64,000 nucleotides of DNA, taken from contig NZ_NOIU01000003.1 of NCBI RefSeq assembly GCF_004136635.1, positions 124,001 through 188,000 on the forward strand, read 5' to 3'. Positions 8,267-17,914 of this stretch are shown piece after piece. Position 1 is the first letter of the stretch. The number at the start of each line of letters is the position of its first letter. Source of the DNA: Rothia halotolerans (GTDB lineage: Bacteria; Actinomycetota; Actinomycetes; Actinomycetales; Micrococcaceae). Below the pieces are notes generated by a model that was given only the letters and a program-made list of their open reading frames with translations, was not told the origin of the DNA and made no database searches. The translations under genes were made by a program, and so were the position numbers.

Positions 8267-9898
8267 TCAGATCCAGGAGTCGAACCACATCAGGGACCGC
8301 CACTGGTCGTAGGGGATCGCCGTCCCCGTCCACAGCGGCAGCAGGTGGTTGGTCACCAGCAGGGCCATCGCGAGGAACGCTCCCACCACCGCGAGCCCGG
8401 CGCGCCGCCGCCGGACGCTCTCCCCGCCCCGCCCGAGCCCCAGGCCCAGGATCGCGGTGAGCCCGAGGATCAGCCAGGGCAGGAAGGACAGCGCGTAGAA
8501 GTAGAACGTGGTCCGCTCGGGGTACAGGAACCAGGGGAGGTAGCCGGCCGCGAAGACGACGACGATCGCCCCCATCCGCCAGTCCCGCTTCAGGATCCAC
8601 CACAGCAGCACCAGGACCATGGCCGCCGCGGAGGCCCACCAGATGAGCGGGTTGCCCACGTTGAGGATGGCCTCCGAGCAGGGGCCGGGGGAGCAGGAGG
8701 CGGTGCCGGCGTCGTAGCTCTCGTAGTAGTACGACGTCGGCCGGCCGAGCAGCAGCCACTGCCAGGCGGGGGACTGGTAGGTGTGCGGGGTGTGCAGCCC
8801 CTGGTGGAAGGAGTACGCGGAGACGTGGTACTCCCACAGGCTGCGCAGGGCGGGCGGCAGCCAGGGGACCCCCTCGCCCGGATGCCGGGCGGCCCAGTCG
8901 CGGTCGTAGGCCCCGGAGGAGGCGAACCAGCCGGACCACGTGATCAGGTACGTCACGAGCCCGACGCCGACGATCGCGAGGAAGGCCGGCCAGGAGTCCT
9001 TCAGCAGGGCGCCGGTGAACCAACCGCGGATCCCCGCCACCCGCCGCGCGCCGGCGTCCCACAGCACCGTCATCAGCCCGAGGACCGCGACGAAGAACAG
9101 CGCGTTCCACTTCACCCCCACGGCGGCGCCACAGCAGATCCCCGCGGCGATCCGCCACCAGCGCACCCCCAGCCACGGGCCGTGGGCCAGGAAGGCGGCG
9201 CTGGGCGGGCCGCCCCCGGGCCCGGCGGCCGCGGCGATGAGGCGGGCCAGCCGGCGTCGTGCCTGGAGCCGGTCCGCGAGCAGGCAGGCGAAGGCGGCGA
9301 GCAGCCAGAACATCAGGAAGATGTCCAGCAGCGCCAGGCGGGACTGCACGATGTGCAGCCCGTCCAGGGACATCAGCAGCCCCGCGATCGAGGCGAGGGT
9401 CACCGAGCGGAACATCATCCACGCCGCCCACATCAGCAGTGCGATGGACAGCACGCCCACCAGAGCGGCGGAGAACCGCCAGCCGAAGGGATCGTCCCCG
9501 CCGAACAGCCACATCCCCGCCGCGATCATCCACTTGCCCAGCGGCGGGTGCACGACGTACGACGGCGCGTCCTCCGGCGTCCCCGGCTCGCCGGCGACGA
9601 AGGCGGCATCCGCCCCCTCGGGCCAGGACCGCTCGTAGCCGAAGTGCAGCAGGGAGTAGGAGTCCTTGACGTAGTACGTCTCGTCGAAGACGACCGCGTC
9701 CGGGTGGGCCAGCCCCACGAAGCGCAGGATCGCGGCGAGCAGCAGGACGCAGGCCGGGGCGACCCAGGCGAGGCGGGGCAGCGCGACGGGCGCGGCCCGG
9801 AGCCGGTCCAGCAGGGCCGGCAGCGCGAAGGCGCCCGGCGGGAACCCGGGCCCCCGGCGGCCGGGGGGTGCGATCTGGCTGGTGCTCATCCGGACCAT
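8267..9898 (-). CDS. Dolichyl/polyprenyl-phosphate-mannose protein mannosyltransferase (PMT family)
   Basis: Transfers mannose from polyprenyl-phosphate-mannose to Ser/Thr of exported proteins. The protein has 543 residues with about 11 membrane helices. The first periplasmic loop has HPDAVVFDETYYVKDS, with the acidic catalytic pair region (DE), and HPPLGKW, both PMT hallmarks. The MIR-less C-terminus ends with helices and LMWFDSWI. An internal ATG at 9889 (MSTSQ) may be the true start. In mycobacteria the pmt gene is divergent from rsmI; here an ABC exporter and a DUF368 gene lie between them. Confidence 0.93.
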   Translation of the reverse strand: MVRMSTSQIAPPGRRGPGFPPGAFALPALLDRLRAAPVALPRLAWVAPACVLLLAAILRFVGLAHPDAVVFDETYYVKDSYSLLHFGYERSWPEGADAAFVAGEPGTPEDAPSYVVHPPLGKWMIAAGMWLFGGDDPFGWRFSAALVGVLSIALLMWAAWMMFRSVTLASIAGLLMSLDGLHIVQSRLALLDIFLMFWLLAAFACLLADRLQARRRLARLIAAAAGPGGGPPSAAFLAHGPWLGVRWWRIAAGICCGAAVGVKWNALFFVAVLGLMTVLWDAGARRVAGIRGWFTGALLKDSWPAFLAIVGVGLVTYLITWSGWFASSGAYDRDWAARHPGEGVPWLPPALRSLWEYHVSAYSFHQGLHTPHTYQSPAWQWLLLGRPTSYYYESYDAGTASCSPGPCSEAILNVGNPLIWWASAAAMVLVLLWWILKRDWRMGAIVVVFAAGYLPWFLYPERTTFYFYALSFLPWLILGLTAILGLGLGRGGESVRRRRAGLAVVGAFLAMALLVTNHLLPLWTGTAIPYDQWRSLMWFDSWI

Positions 9899-9924
9899 GC
9901 TACGTCAGGGGCGGGGGAGCGGTC

Positions 9925-11883
9925 TCAGGTCGCGTGCCGGGGCTCCTCGGCGTCGGCCTCGACGCCCTCGGGCACCTCGACCTCCTGGGCCGCCGCGAAC
10001 TGGGACTCGTACAGCGCCCGGTACGGCCCGTGCGCCTCCATCAGCTCGGCGTGCCCGCCCTGCTCCACGATCCGCCCGGCCTCCATCACCAGGATGGTGT
10101 CCGCGTCGCGGATGGTGGAGAGCCGGTGGGCGATCACGAAGGATGTTCGCGAGGCCCGCAGCGCCGACATCGCCCGCTGCACCAGCACCTCGGTGCGGGT
10201 GTCCACCGAGGAGGTCGCCTCGTCGAGGATCAGCACCGCCGGGTCGGCGAGGAAGGCGCGGGCGATGGTGATCAGCTGCCGCTCGCCGGCCGAGATGGCG
10301 CCGCCCTCCTGGTCGATCACGGTGCCGTAGCCCTCGGGCAGGGCCCGGACGAAGCGGTCCACGTAGGTGGCCCGGGCGGCCTCGAGGACCTCCTCGTCGG
10401 TGGCGTCCAGCCGGCCGTAGCGGATGTTCTCCATGATGCTGCCCTCGAACAGGACGGCGTCCTGCAGGACCATACCCGTCGCGCGCCGCAGCCGCTGCCG
10501 GGACATCCGCCGGATGTCGACGCCGTCGAGCGAGATGCTCCCGGCGTCGATCTCGTAGAACCGCATGATCAGGTTGACCAGGGTGGTCTTGCCGGCGCCG
10601 GTGGGGCCCACGATGGCGACCGTCTGGCCGGGCTCGGCCGTGAGGCTCAGGTCGCGGATCAGGGGCCGGTCGGGGGTGTAGGAGAAGTCGACGTCGCGGA
10701 ACTCGATGCGGCCCCGCACGCGTCCTGCGTCGGCCTCGGCGTCCTCGGCGTCGGGGGACTGCTCCGGCTCGTCCAGCAGCTCGAAGACCCGCTCGGCGCT
10801 CGCCACGCCGGACTGGAGCATGTTCGCCATGCCGGCGATCTGCGCGATCGGCTCGTTGAACTGGCGCGTGTACTGGATGAAGGCGGTCGCCGCGCCCAGC
10901 GAGATCTGGCCGTTGGCGACCTTGAGCGCGCCGAGCACCGCGATGCCGACGTAGCCCAGGTAGTTCACGAACTGCATCAGCGGCATCATCATGCCGGAGA
11001 GGAACTGGGCCCTGAAGGCGGAGTCGTACACCGCGTCGTTGCGCTCGTCGAAGCGCTCCCGCATCTGCCGCTCGCGGCCGAACACGCGCACGACGTCGTG
11101 CCCGGTGAAGGACTCCTCGACGTGCCCGTTGAGCTCGCCGGTGCTCTTCCACTGCGCCCCGAACAGCCGCTGGCTGCGCTTGCCGATGATCCCGACGACG
11201 ACGCCGGAGACCGGCAGCGCGATCAGGGTCACCAGGGCCAGCTGCCAGGAGATCGTGAACATCATGATCGCGACGCCGAGGACCGTGAGCAGCGAGTAGA
11301 CCAGCTCCGAGAAGGCCTGCTGCATCGCCTGCTGGACGTTGTCCATGTCGTTGGTGGTCCGCGAGAGGATGTCGCCGCGCTGGCGGGTGTCGAAGTAGCT
11401 CAGCGGCAGGGAGTTGACCTTCCCCTCCACGCGCCGCCGCAGGTCGTAGACCAGGTGCATCACGAGGTCGTTGAGGATCCGCCCCTGGACCCACATGAAG
11501 AGGGCGGCCAGCCCGTACATCCCGACCACCGTGAGCAGCGCCTGGCCCAGGGCGGCGAAGTCGATGCCCGAGCCGGGCACGAAGCTCATGCCCGAGAGCA
11601 TCTCCGCCATCTGGTCCTGGCCCTGGGCCCGCAGCCCCTGGACCACCGCCTCGGAGCTGGTCCCGGCGGGCATCTGGGAGCCCACGACGCCGGCGAAGAT
11701 GATGTCCATCGCGTGCCCGAGCACGCGGGGGGCGGCCACCTGCAGGGCGACCGAGACGACCGTGGCCACGGCGACCACGACCAGCCGGAACTTGAACCGG
11801 CCGAGCTCGCCGACCAGGCGCCCGGCCGTGGGCCAGAACGCCCTGACCTGAGCGGGGGGCCTCTCGTCCATGAACTCGCTCAT
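9925..11883 (-). CDS. ABC exporter half-transporter, catalytically complete ATPase subunit
   Basis: An efflux-type fusion of a six-helix membrane domain (residues about 20-370) and an ATPase domain (about 400-640), 652 residues. The ATPase has Walker A GPTGAGKTT, Walker B VLILDEATSSVD with the catalytic Glu, and switch AHRLSTI with His. Its signature is ISAGERQ rather than LSGGQ. The start ATG overlaps the stop of the upstream partner as ATGA at 11880-11883, and the partner has complementary defects, so the two most likely form one heterodimer. The substrate cannot be told; drug or lipid export is usual in this family. Confidence 0.9.
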   Translation of the reverse strand: MSEFMDERPPAQVRAFWPTAGRLVGELGRFKFRLVVVAVATVVSVALQVAAPRVLGHAMDIIFAGVVGSQMPAGTSSEAVVQGLRAQGQDQMAEMLSGMSFVPGSGIDFAALGQALLTVVGMYGLAALFMWVQGRILNDLVMHLVYDLRRRVEGKVNSLPLSYFDTRQRGDILSRTTNDMDNVQQAMQQAFSELVYSLLTVLGVAIMMFTISWQLALVTLIALPVSGVVVGIIGKRSQRLFGAQWKSTGELNGHVEESFTGHDVVRVFGRERQMRERFDERNDAVYDSAFRAQFLSGMMMPLMQFVNYLGYVGIAVLGALKVANGQISLGAATAFIQYTRQFNEPIAQIAGMANMLQSGVASAERVFELLDEPEQSPDAEDAEADAGRVRGRIEFRDVDFSYTPDRPLIRDLSLTAEPGQTVAIVGPTGAGKTTLVNLIMRFYEIDAGSISLDGVDIRRMSRQRLRRATGMVLQDAVLFEGSIMENIRYGRLDATDEEVLEAARATYVDRFVRALPEGYGTVIDQEGGAISAGERQLITIARAFLADPAVLILDEATSSVDTRTEVLVQRAMSALRASRTSFVIAHRLSTIRDADTILVMEAGRIVEQGGHAELMEAHGPYRALYESQFAAAQEVEVPEGVEADAEEPRHAT

Positions 11884-13637
11884 GCCGCCTCCTCCGCGGA
11901 AAGCTGGGACTCGACGATCTCCCGGTACGTCTCGGAGGACTCCAGGAGTTCGGAGTGGGTCCCGCGGGCCACGATCCTGCCGGCCTCCAGCAGGAGGATC
12001 TGATCCGCTCGGGTGATGGTGGAGACGCGCTGGGCGACGATGACCACGGAGGCCTCGCGCGTGGCGGGCTCCAGGGCGGCCCGCAGCCGGGCGTCGGTGC
12101 TGACGTCGAGGGCCGAGAACGAGTCGTCGAAGACGTAGACCACGGGGTCGGCCACGATGGCCCGGGCGATGCACAGCCGCTGGCGCTGCCCGCCCGAGAC
12201 GTTGGTGCCGCCCTGCGAGATCCCCGACTCCAGCGCCCGGGCGGCCTCCCGGCCCTCGCCGGTCACCCGGTCCGTCACGAAGTCCTTCGCCTGGGCGGTC
12301 TCCAGGGCCTCCCAGAGCCGCTCGTCCGGCGCCTCCGAGTCGCCGAAGCGCAGGTTGCTGGCCACGGTCCCGGAGAACAGGTAGGGCTTCTGCGGCACCG
12401 AGCCCAACCTGCCGGTGATCTCCGCGGGGTCCATCCGGCGCACGTCCACGCCGTCGAGCAGGACGCTGCCCTCGGTCGCGTCGTAGAGGCGCGGGATGAG
12501 GTTGACCAGGGTGGACTTGCCGGCGCCGGTGGAGCCGATGATCGCCGTCGTGGTCCCGGGCTCGACCCGGAAGGAGATCCCGGAGAGCACCGGGTCCTCG
12601 GCACCGGGGTAGCGGAAGCCGACGTCCCTGAACTCCACGACGCCGCGGCGCTCGGCGGGCGCCTGCGGCTCGGCCGGCGGCACCACGGAGGGGCTGGTCT
12701 CCAGGACCTCGCCGATGCGCTGGGCGCAGACCATCGCCCGGGGGAACATCATGGCCATGAAGGTGCCCATGAGCACCGCCATGAGGATCTGCATCAGGTA
12801 CTGCATGAAGGCGGTCAGGGAGCCGACCTCCATCTGCCCGGCGTCCACGCGCTGGCCGCCGAACCACAGCACGGCCGCCTCGGCGGCGAAGAGCATGATG
12901 GTGATGATGGGGCCGATCAGCACGAAGAGACGGCCGATGTGCACGGAGACGTCCGTGATGGCCCGGTTGGCGTCGCCGAAGCGCTCCGTCTCGTAGGGCT
13001 CGCGGACGAAGGCGCGGATCACCCGGATCCCCATGATCTGCTCGCGCAGCACGGAGTTCACGCCGTCCACCCGGCTCTGCATGACCCGGAACAGCGGCAT
13101 CAGCCGGCGGATGAACAGGATCATGATCAGCACGACGGCCGGCGCCGAGACCCAGACGAGCCAGGACAGCCCCACGTCCTCCTGAACCGCCATGACGACG
13201 CCGCCCACCACCATGATCGGCATCATCACCATGAAGTTCATCATCATCAGCAGCAGCATCTGGATCTGCTGGACGTCGTTGGTGCCCCGGGTGATGAGCG
13301 AGGGCGCCCCGAAGCGGGAGAGCTCCTGGCTGCCGAAGGCGTCGACGCTGCCGTAGACCGCCGCGCGCAGGTCGCGGCCGACCGCCATCGAGGCCTTGGC
13401 CCCGAAGTAGACCGCCACGATGGCCGTGGAGACCTGAACGAGCGAGACCAGCAGCATGACGCCGCCGGTCCGCCAGATGAAGCCGGTGTCCCCGGTGGTC
13501 ACCCCGCGGTCGATGATCTGCGCGTTGAGGCTGGGGAGGTAGAGGGCGGCCAGGACGGAGACGAGCTGCAGCAGCAGCACGGCGGCGATCCGGCCCTTGT
13601 AGGGCGCGCTGTAGCGGCGCAGGAGAGTCAGGAGCAT
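11880..13637 (-). CDS. ABC exporter half-transporter, degenerate ATPase subunit
   Basis: Partner of the downstream half-transporter; 585 residues from ATG at 13637. Six membrane helices are followed by the ATPase with Walker A GSTGAGKST and a canonical signature VSGGQRQR. Walker B is VVYVFDDS, with Asp where the catalytic Glu should be, and the switch is AQRVSTI, with Gln in place of His. Such a non-catalytic site is known in heterodimeric exporters such as TM287/288 and LmrCD. The frame stays open upstream to 13703, and in-frame ATGs there are possible starts; 13637 is chosen because MLLTLLRRY is a typical family N-terminus. Confidence 0.88.
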   Translation of the reverse strand: MLLTLLRRYSAPYKGRIAAVLLLQLVSVLAALYLPSLNAQIIDRGVTTGDTGFIWRTGGVMLLVSLVQVSTAIVAVYFGAKASMAVGRDLRAAVYGSVDAFGSQELSRFGAPSLITRGTNDVQQIQMLLLMMMNFMVMMPIMVVGGVVMAVQEDVGLSWLVWVSAPAVVLIMILFIRRLMPLFRVMQSRVDGVNSVLREQIMGIRVIRAFVREPYETERFGDANRAITDVSVHIGRLFVLIGPIITIMLFAAEAAVLWFGGQRVDAGQMEVGSLTAFMQYLMQILMAVLMGTFMAMMFPRAMVCAQRIGEVLETSPSVVPPAEPQAPAERRGVVEFRDVGFRYPGAEDPVLSGISFRVEPGTTTAIIGSTGAGKSTLVNLIPRLYDATEGSVLLDGVDVRRMDPAEITGRLGSVPQKPYLFSGTVASNLRFGDSEAPDERLWEALETAQAKDFVTDRVTGEGREAARALESGISQGGTNVSGGQRQRLCIARAIVADPVVYVFDDSFSALDVSTDARLRAALEPATREASVVIVAQRVSTITRADQILLLEAGRIVARGTHSELLESSETYREIVESQLSAEEAA

Positions 13638-13789
13638 GCGTAGATCCCACCATGAGGCTGAATGAGGCCTCGTCATTCTACGCTGTGGCGCATTTGGCAA
13701 CAAGAGCGGCCCCGGGGGATCATCGGAGATGAAAGACCCGGGCCTGATGCCGTCCGGGCCGCCGAGTAGAAAGCCATGACGCCCCCGCC

Positions 13790-14770
13790 ATGACGCCCCC
13801 CGGAACCACCCGCACCGACGCCCATCCGCACCTGCGCCGCCCGAAGCCGCTGATGTTCCTCCTGGACATCGTGCGCGGCGCGCTGGTGGGCAGCGTCGAG
13901 ACCGTCCCGGGGGTGAGCGGCGGCACCGTCGCGCTCGTCGTCGGGCTCTACGACCGGCTGATCGCCTCGCTGGGGCACATGGTCTCCGGAGTCAAGGACT
14001 GGGTCGTGGGCCTGGTCCGCCGCGACCCCTCCCGCGCGGAGCGGGCGAGGGAGAACTTCCGCCAGGTGCACTGGTGGACGCTGCTGCCGGTGGGGATCGG
14101 CATGCTGATCGCGTTGGCGGTCATGGCGGGGGTGATGTCCAGCCTGGTCGAGGCGTACCCGGTGCACACCTCGGCGGCGTTCTTCGGCATGGTCCTCGCC
14201 TCGCTCTACGTCCCCTTCTCCATGGTCAGTCGGTGGCGGGCCAGGGATCTGATCTTCGCCCTCGTCGCCGCGGCCGCGACCTTCCTGCTGGTCTCTCTGC
14301 CGCCCAGCGGCGCGACCGAGCCCAATCCGCTCCAGATCGTCCTCGCCGCCGCCGTCGCCGTCTCCGCGCTGGTCCTTCCCGGTCTCTCGGGCTCGTTCCT
14401 GTTGCTGACCTTCGGGATGTACGAGGCGACCCTGGGCGCGGTGAGCGACCGGGACCTCGGGTACATCGGACTGTTCTTCCTGGGCGCCCTGCTCGGGGTG
14501 GTCACGGTCATCAAGGGGCTCCAGTGGCTGCTCGAGCACCGCTTCCACATCACCCTGGTGATCCTGACCGGGGTCATGGCCGGGGCGCTGCGGGCGCTGT
14601 GGCCCTGGACCTCCGAGGAGAACGCGCTCCAGCCGGTGGGGGAGCACGCGGGGGCGGCGCTGGCCTGGGCGATCGCCGGGTTCCTCGCCGTCGCACTGAC
14701 CATCCTGGTGGAGCGGCTCTCCGCGCGGGCCGCCGGGCGGCGCTCGGTGTCCCTCGACGCCGGGGAGTGA
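13790..14770 (+). CDS. DUF368 polyprenyl-phosphate transporter (PopT/UptA-like group)
   Basis: DUF368 proteins have recently been linked to recycling of undecaprenyl phosphate across the membrane in several bacteria. The protein has 326 residues and about eight helices, with family motifs GALVGSVETVPGVSGGTVALVVGLYDR near the N-terminus and the internally repeated LVLPGLSGSFLLL around residue 200, followed by FFLGALLGV. The two PG[VL]SG repeats sit in membrane helices as in the family. It is divergent from the ABC exporter. This would serve the same lipid carrier used by the wall enzymes elsewhere in the window. Confidence 0.88.
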   Translation: MTPPGTTRTDAHPHLRRPKPLMFLLDIVRGALVGSVETVPGVSGGTVALVVGLYDRLIASLGHMVSGVKDWVVGLVRRDPSRAERARENFRQVHWWTLLPVGIGMLIALAVMAGVMSSLVEAYPVHTSAAFFGMVLASLYVPFSMVSRWRARDLIFALVAAAATFLLVSLPPSGATEPNPLQIVLAAAVAVSALVLPGLSGSFLLLTFGMYEATLGAVSDRDLGYIGLFFLGALLGVVTVIKGLQWLLEHRFHITLVILTGVMAGALRALWPWTSEENALQPVGEHAGAALAWAIAGFLAVALTILVERLSARAAGRRSVSLDAGE

Positions 14771-14847
14771 AGGCGGGCGCCGCGGGCCCGGGAGCGAGGC
14801 CCGGGCCGCGGGCCGGGGGAGCGCCCTCGGGCGCCGGAGGCGGGCGG

Positions 14848-15870
14848 GTGACTACAGTGGTGAGCGTGACCGACCACCGAGACCCCACCGAGACCGCCGA
14901 CCCCCTCGAATCCGCTGAGCCCGGGGAGGCCTCCGACCTCGCCGATCCCGGCGAGACCGCTGAACCCGCCGGCCCCGACGAGTCTGCCGAGCCCGCCGGC
15001 CCCGCCGAGCCCGCCGTCGCCGGGGAGGGCGGCTCCCTCGTCCTCGCGGCGACCCCCATCGGCAACCTCCGGGACGCCTCCGAGCGGCTGCGCGAGTACC
15101 TGGCCCACGCCGACGTCGTCGCCGTCGAGGACACCCGCCGGCTCAGGACGCTGGCCGCGGGGCTGGGGGTGAGCGTGGGCGGCCGGATCGTGACGAACCA
15201 CGACCACAACGAGGCCCGGCGCGCCGAGGAGCTGGTCGATCAGGTGCGCGCGGGCCGCACCGTGCTGCTGATCTCCGACGCCGGCATGCCCACGGTCTCG
15301 GACCCCGGCTACCGCGTCGTCGAGCGGGCGGTCGCAGAGGGGCTGCGGGTGACCTGCGCCCCCGGCCCCTCCGCCGTGCTCTCCGCGCTCGCGGTCTCCG
15401 GCCTGCCCACCGACCGCTTCGCCTTCGAGGGGTTCATCCCCCGGAAGGCCTCCGAGCGGCGCGCCCGCCTGCGCGAGCTCGCGGGCGAGCAGCGGACCAT
15501 GGTCTTCTACGAGGCCCCGCACCGGCTCGCCGCGATGCTGGGCGCCCTGGTGGAGGGCTTCGGGGACGAGCGGCGCGCCGTCGTCGCCCGGGAGCTCACC
15601 AAGCTCCACGAGGAGGTCCTGCGGGGAAGCTTGGGGGAGCTCTACGTGTGGGCCGAGCAGCATCAGGTCCGGGGGGAGATCGCCGTGGTGGTCGCCGGGG
15701 CGGAGGCGCCCGAGGCGGCCGAGCCGGAGAGCCTCACCGGCGACGTCGAGGCCCTGGTCTCCGAGGGGATGCGCCTGAAGGAGGCGGCCGCGCAGGTCGC
15801 GGGCGAGAACGGGGTCGGCAAGCGCGACCTCTACGAGGCCGTGCTCGCCGAGCGCGCCTCGGGCGAGTAG
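14848..15870 (+). CDS. rsmI: 16S rRNA (cytidine1402-2'-O)-methyltransferase RsmI with acidic N-terminal extension
   Basis: Methylates C1402 of 16S rRNA in the decoding centre using SAM. The catalytic region starts at about residue 62 with [17 protein letters not shown], then [26 protein letters not shown] and FEGFIPRK, all RsmI hallmarks. The first 60 residues are an Asp/Glu/Pro/Ala-rich low-complexity tail not found in E. coli RsmI. The GTG at 14848 is chosen because GGAGG sits 7 bases upstream; GTGs at 14857, 14860 and 14866 are alternatives. The following tatD, rsmA and ispE genes run in the same direction. Confidence 0.92.
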   Translation: MTTVVSVTDHRDPTETADPLESAEPGEASDLADPGETAEPAGPDESAEPAGPAEPAVAGEGGSLVLAATPIGNLRDASERLREYLAHADVVAVEDTRRLRTLAAGLGVSVGGRIVTNHDHNEARRAEELVDQVRAGRTVLLISDAGMPTVSDPGYRVVERAVAEGLRVTCAPGPSAVLSALAVSGLPTDRFAFEGFIPRKASERRARLRELAGEQRTMVFYEAPHRLAAMLGALVEGFGDERRAVVARELTKLHEEVLRGSLGELYVWAEQHQVRGEIAVVVAGAEAPEAAEPESLTGDVEALVSEGMRLKEAAAQVAGENGVGKRDLYEAVLAERASGE

Positions 15871-15959
15871 CCGCCGCGGGCGCGCAGCCCGCCGCACCAA
15901 CATCGAACAGCGGCGCCGCGGGGACCCCGCCGGCGCCGGGGAAGCGAGAACCGCAGGAC

Positions 15960-17021
15960 ATGTGCACCTCACCGAGCGGATCCTGGCGCGAGCTCGCGCC
16001 CGACGCCGCGGAACTGCTGACGACCCTCTGGCCCGAGGCCGGGGCGCGCCCCGCCGCCGTCGCGGGCGAGGTGCCTCCCGCCTACGAGCCGGAGCGCTAC
16101 GAGGCCGCGACCGAGCCGAGCGGGCCGGGCACCCGCCGCCGCTCCTCCTCCGGGGAGGACGGCAGATCCCGCAACCTGGTCTTCCCGCCGGCCCCCGAGC
16201 CGCTGCCCGAGCCGGTCGCGGACAACCACACCCACATGGACCTGCTCGACGGCGACGTCGCCGTCTCCGCCCGCGACGCCCTGGACACCGGGGAGGAGCT
16301 CGGCATCGGCGCCATCGTGCAGGTGGGCTGCGACCTGCCCTCCTCCGCCTACGCCCTCGCCGCCGCGGAGGCCGACCCCCGGGTGCTGGCCGCCGTGGCG
16401 ATCCACCCCAACGAGGCGCCCGACCTCGCGGCCGCCGGGAAGCTCGACGCCGCCCTCGAGGCGCTGGCCGAGATGGCCCGGTCCCCTCGGGTCCGGGCCA
16501 TCGGGGAGACGGGCCTGGACTACTTCCGCACCGAGGAGGGCGGGCGCGCCGCCCAGCGGGAGAGCTTCCGGAAGCACATCCGGCTGGCCCACGAGACCGG
16601 GCTGGCGCTGCAGATCCACGATCGGGACGCGCACGAGGACGTCGTCGCCATCCTGGAGGAGGAGGGCGCCCCCGAGCGCACCGTCTTCCACTGCTACTCC
16701 GGCGGCCCCGAGCTCGCCCGGATCTGCAACGAGCGCGGCTGGCGGATGTCCTTCGCCGGGACGGTCACGTTCAAGAACTCCCGGGACATCCAGGCCTCCC
16801 TGGAGATCGCGCGCCCCGAGCTGATCCTCGCCGAGACCGACGCCCCGTTCCTGACCCCGCACCCCTTCCGGGGCCGACCCAACGCCTCCTACATGACCAA
16901 CTACACGGTGCGCTACATCGCCCAGCGCCGCGGCGAGGACCTCGCGGAGGTCTGCCGCCGGATCCGGGAGAACTCGGTGGCGGTCTACGGCTCCTGGGGC
17001 CTGCCGGGCTTCGGCGCGTGA
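15960..17021 (+). CDS. tatD: TatD-family metal-dependent deoxyribonuclease
   Basis: A 353-residue TIM-barrel hydrolase. The metal site begins at NHTHMDLL (about residue 83). Other family motifs are [17 protein letters not shown] with the metal-bound Glu, [19 protein letters not shown] and [17 protein letters not shown] with the catalytic Asp. About 80 residues precede the barrel, including an Arg/Ser-rich stretch [13 protein letters not shown]; most TatD proteins begin right at the metal motif. The gene starts 89 bases after rsmI and ends 23 bases before rsmA, the usual tatD-rsmA-ispE order. Confidence 0.92.
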   Translation: MCTSPSGSWRELAPDAAELLTTLWPEAGARPAAVAGEVPPAYEPERYEAATEPSGPGTRRRSSSGEDGRSRNLVFPPAPEPLPEPVADNHTHMDLLDGDVAVSARDALDTGEELGIGAIVQVGCDLPSSAYALAAAEADPRVLAAVAIHPNEAPDLAAAGKLDAALEALAEMARSPRVRAIGETGLDYFRTEEGGRAAQRESFRKHIRLAHETGLALQIHDRDAHEDVVAILEEEGAPERTVFHCYSGGPELARICNERGWRMSFAGTVTFKNSRDIQASLEIARPELILAETDAPFLTPHPFRGRPNASYMTNYTVRYIAQRRGEDLAEVCRRIRENSVAVYGSWGLPGFGA

Positions 17022-17044
17022 GCGGCCATAGTAGGGTGCATGGG

Positions 17045-17914
17045 GTGAGAGACAACGCGCTGCTGGGACCCGCCGAGATCCGCGAGCTCGCCGAGCGGGC
17101 GGGCGTCCGCCCCACCAAGACCCTCGGGCAGAACTTCGTGATCGACCCCAACACCATCCGGCGGATCATCGCGACCGCCGGGGTGGAGCCGGGGGAGACC
17201 GTCCTCGAGGTCGGACCCGGGCTCGGCTCGCTCACGCTCGGGCTGCTGGACGCGGCCGAGCGCGTCGTCGCGGTGGAGATCGACCCGCCGCTGGCGGAGC
17301 AGCTGCCCGAGACGGCGGCCCGCTTCCGTCCGGGGTCCGCCGGGCGCCTCGACGTCGTGCTCTCGGACGCGCTGCGCGTCACCGAGCTGCCGGCCGCGCC
17401 GGACGCCCTGGTGGCCAACCTGCCCTACAACGTCGCCGTCCCGGTGCTCATCCACCTGCTGGAGACCTTCCCCACGCTCAAGCACGGGCTGGTGATGGTC
17501 CAGGACGAGGTCGCGGACCGGCTCGCGGCCGGGCCCGGGTCCAAGGTGTACGGGGTGCCCTCGGTCAAGGCCTCGTGGTTCGCCGAGGTCCGCAAGGCCG
17601 GGGTGATCGGGACCAACGTCTTCTGGCCGGCGCCCAAGATCCGCTCCGGGCTGGTCGCCTTCGTCCGGCGGGAGGAGCCATTGGCGCAGGTGGACCGGCG
17701 GACGCTGTTCGACGTCGTCGACGCCGCCTTCGCCCAGCGCCGCAAGACCCTGCGCTCGGCGCTGTCCGGGTGGGCGGGCTCCGGCGCGGAGGCCGAACGG
17801 ATCCTGCGGCGGGCGGGCGTCGACCCGGGCCTGCGCGGGGAGCGGCTCTCCGTCGAGGACTTCGCTCGGATCGCCGCGGCGGCGGACGCGCCCGCGGAGG
17901 GATCCAGGGGATGA
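17045..17914 (+). CDS. rsmA: 16S rRNA (adenine1518/1519-N6)-dimethyltransferase RsmA/KsgA
   Basis: Dimethylates two adjacent adenosines near the 3' end of 16S rRNA, a late step in 30S maturation. The 289-residue protein shows [12 protein letters not shown] at the start, SAM motif [26 protein letters not shown], and the catalytic motif [14 protein letters not shown]. The C-terminal small domain has [13 protein letters not shown] at 17045 is the chosen start; GTG 17036 is nine bases upstream in frame. The stop overlaps the ispE ATG as ATGA at 17911-17914. Confidence 0.96.
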   Translation: MRDNALLGPAEIRELAERAGVRPTKTLGQNFVIDPNTIRRIIATAGVEPGETVLEVGPGLGSLTLGLLDAAERVVAVEIDPPLAEQLPETAARFRPGSAGRLDVVLSDALRVTELPAAPDALVANLPYNVAVPVLIHLLETFPTLKHGLVMVQDEVADRLAAGPGSKVYGVPSVKASWFAEVRKAGVIGTNVFWPAPKIRSGLVAFVRREEPLAQVDRRTLFDVVDAAFAQRRKTLRSALSGWAGSGAEAERILRRAGVDPGLRGERLSVEDFARIAAAADAPAEGSRG

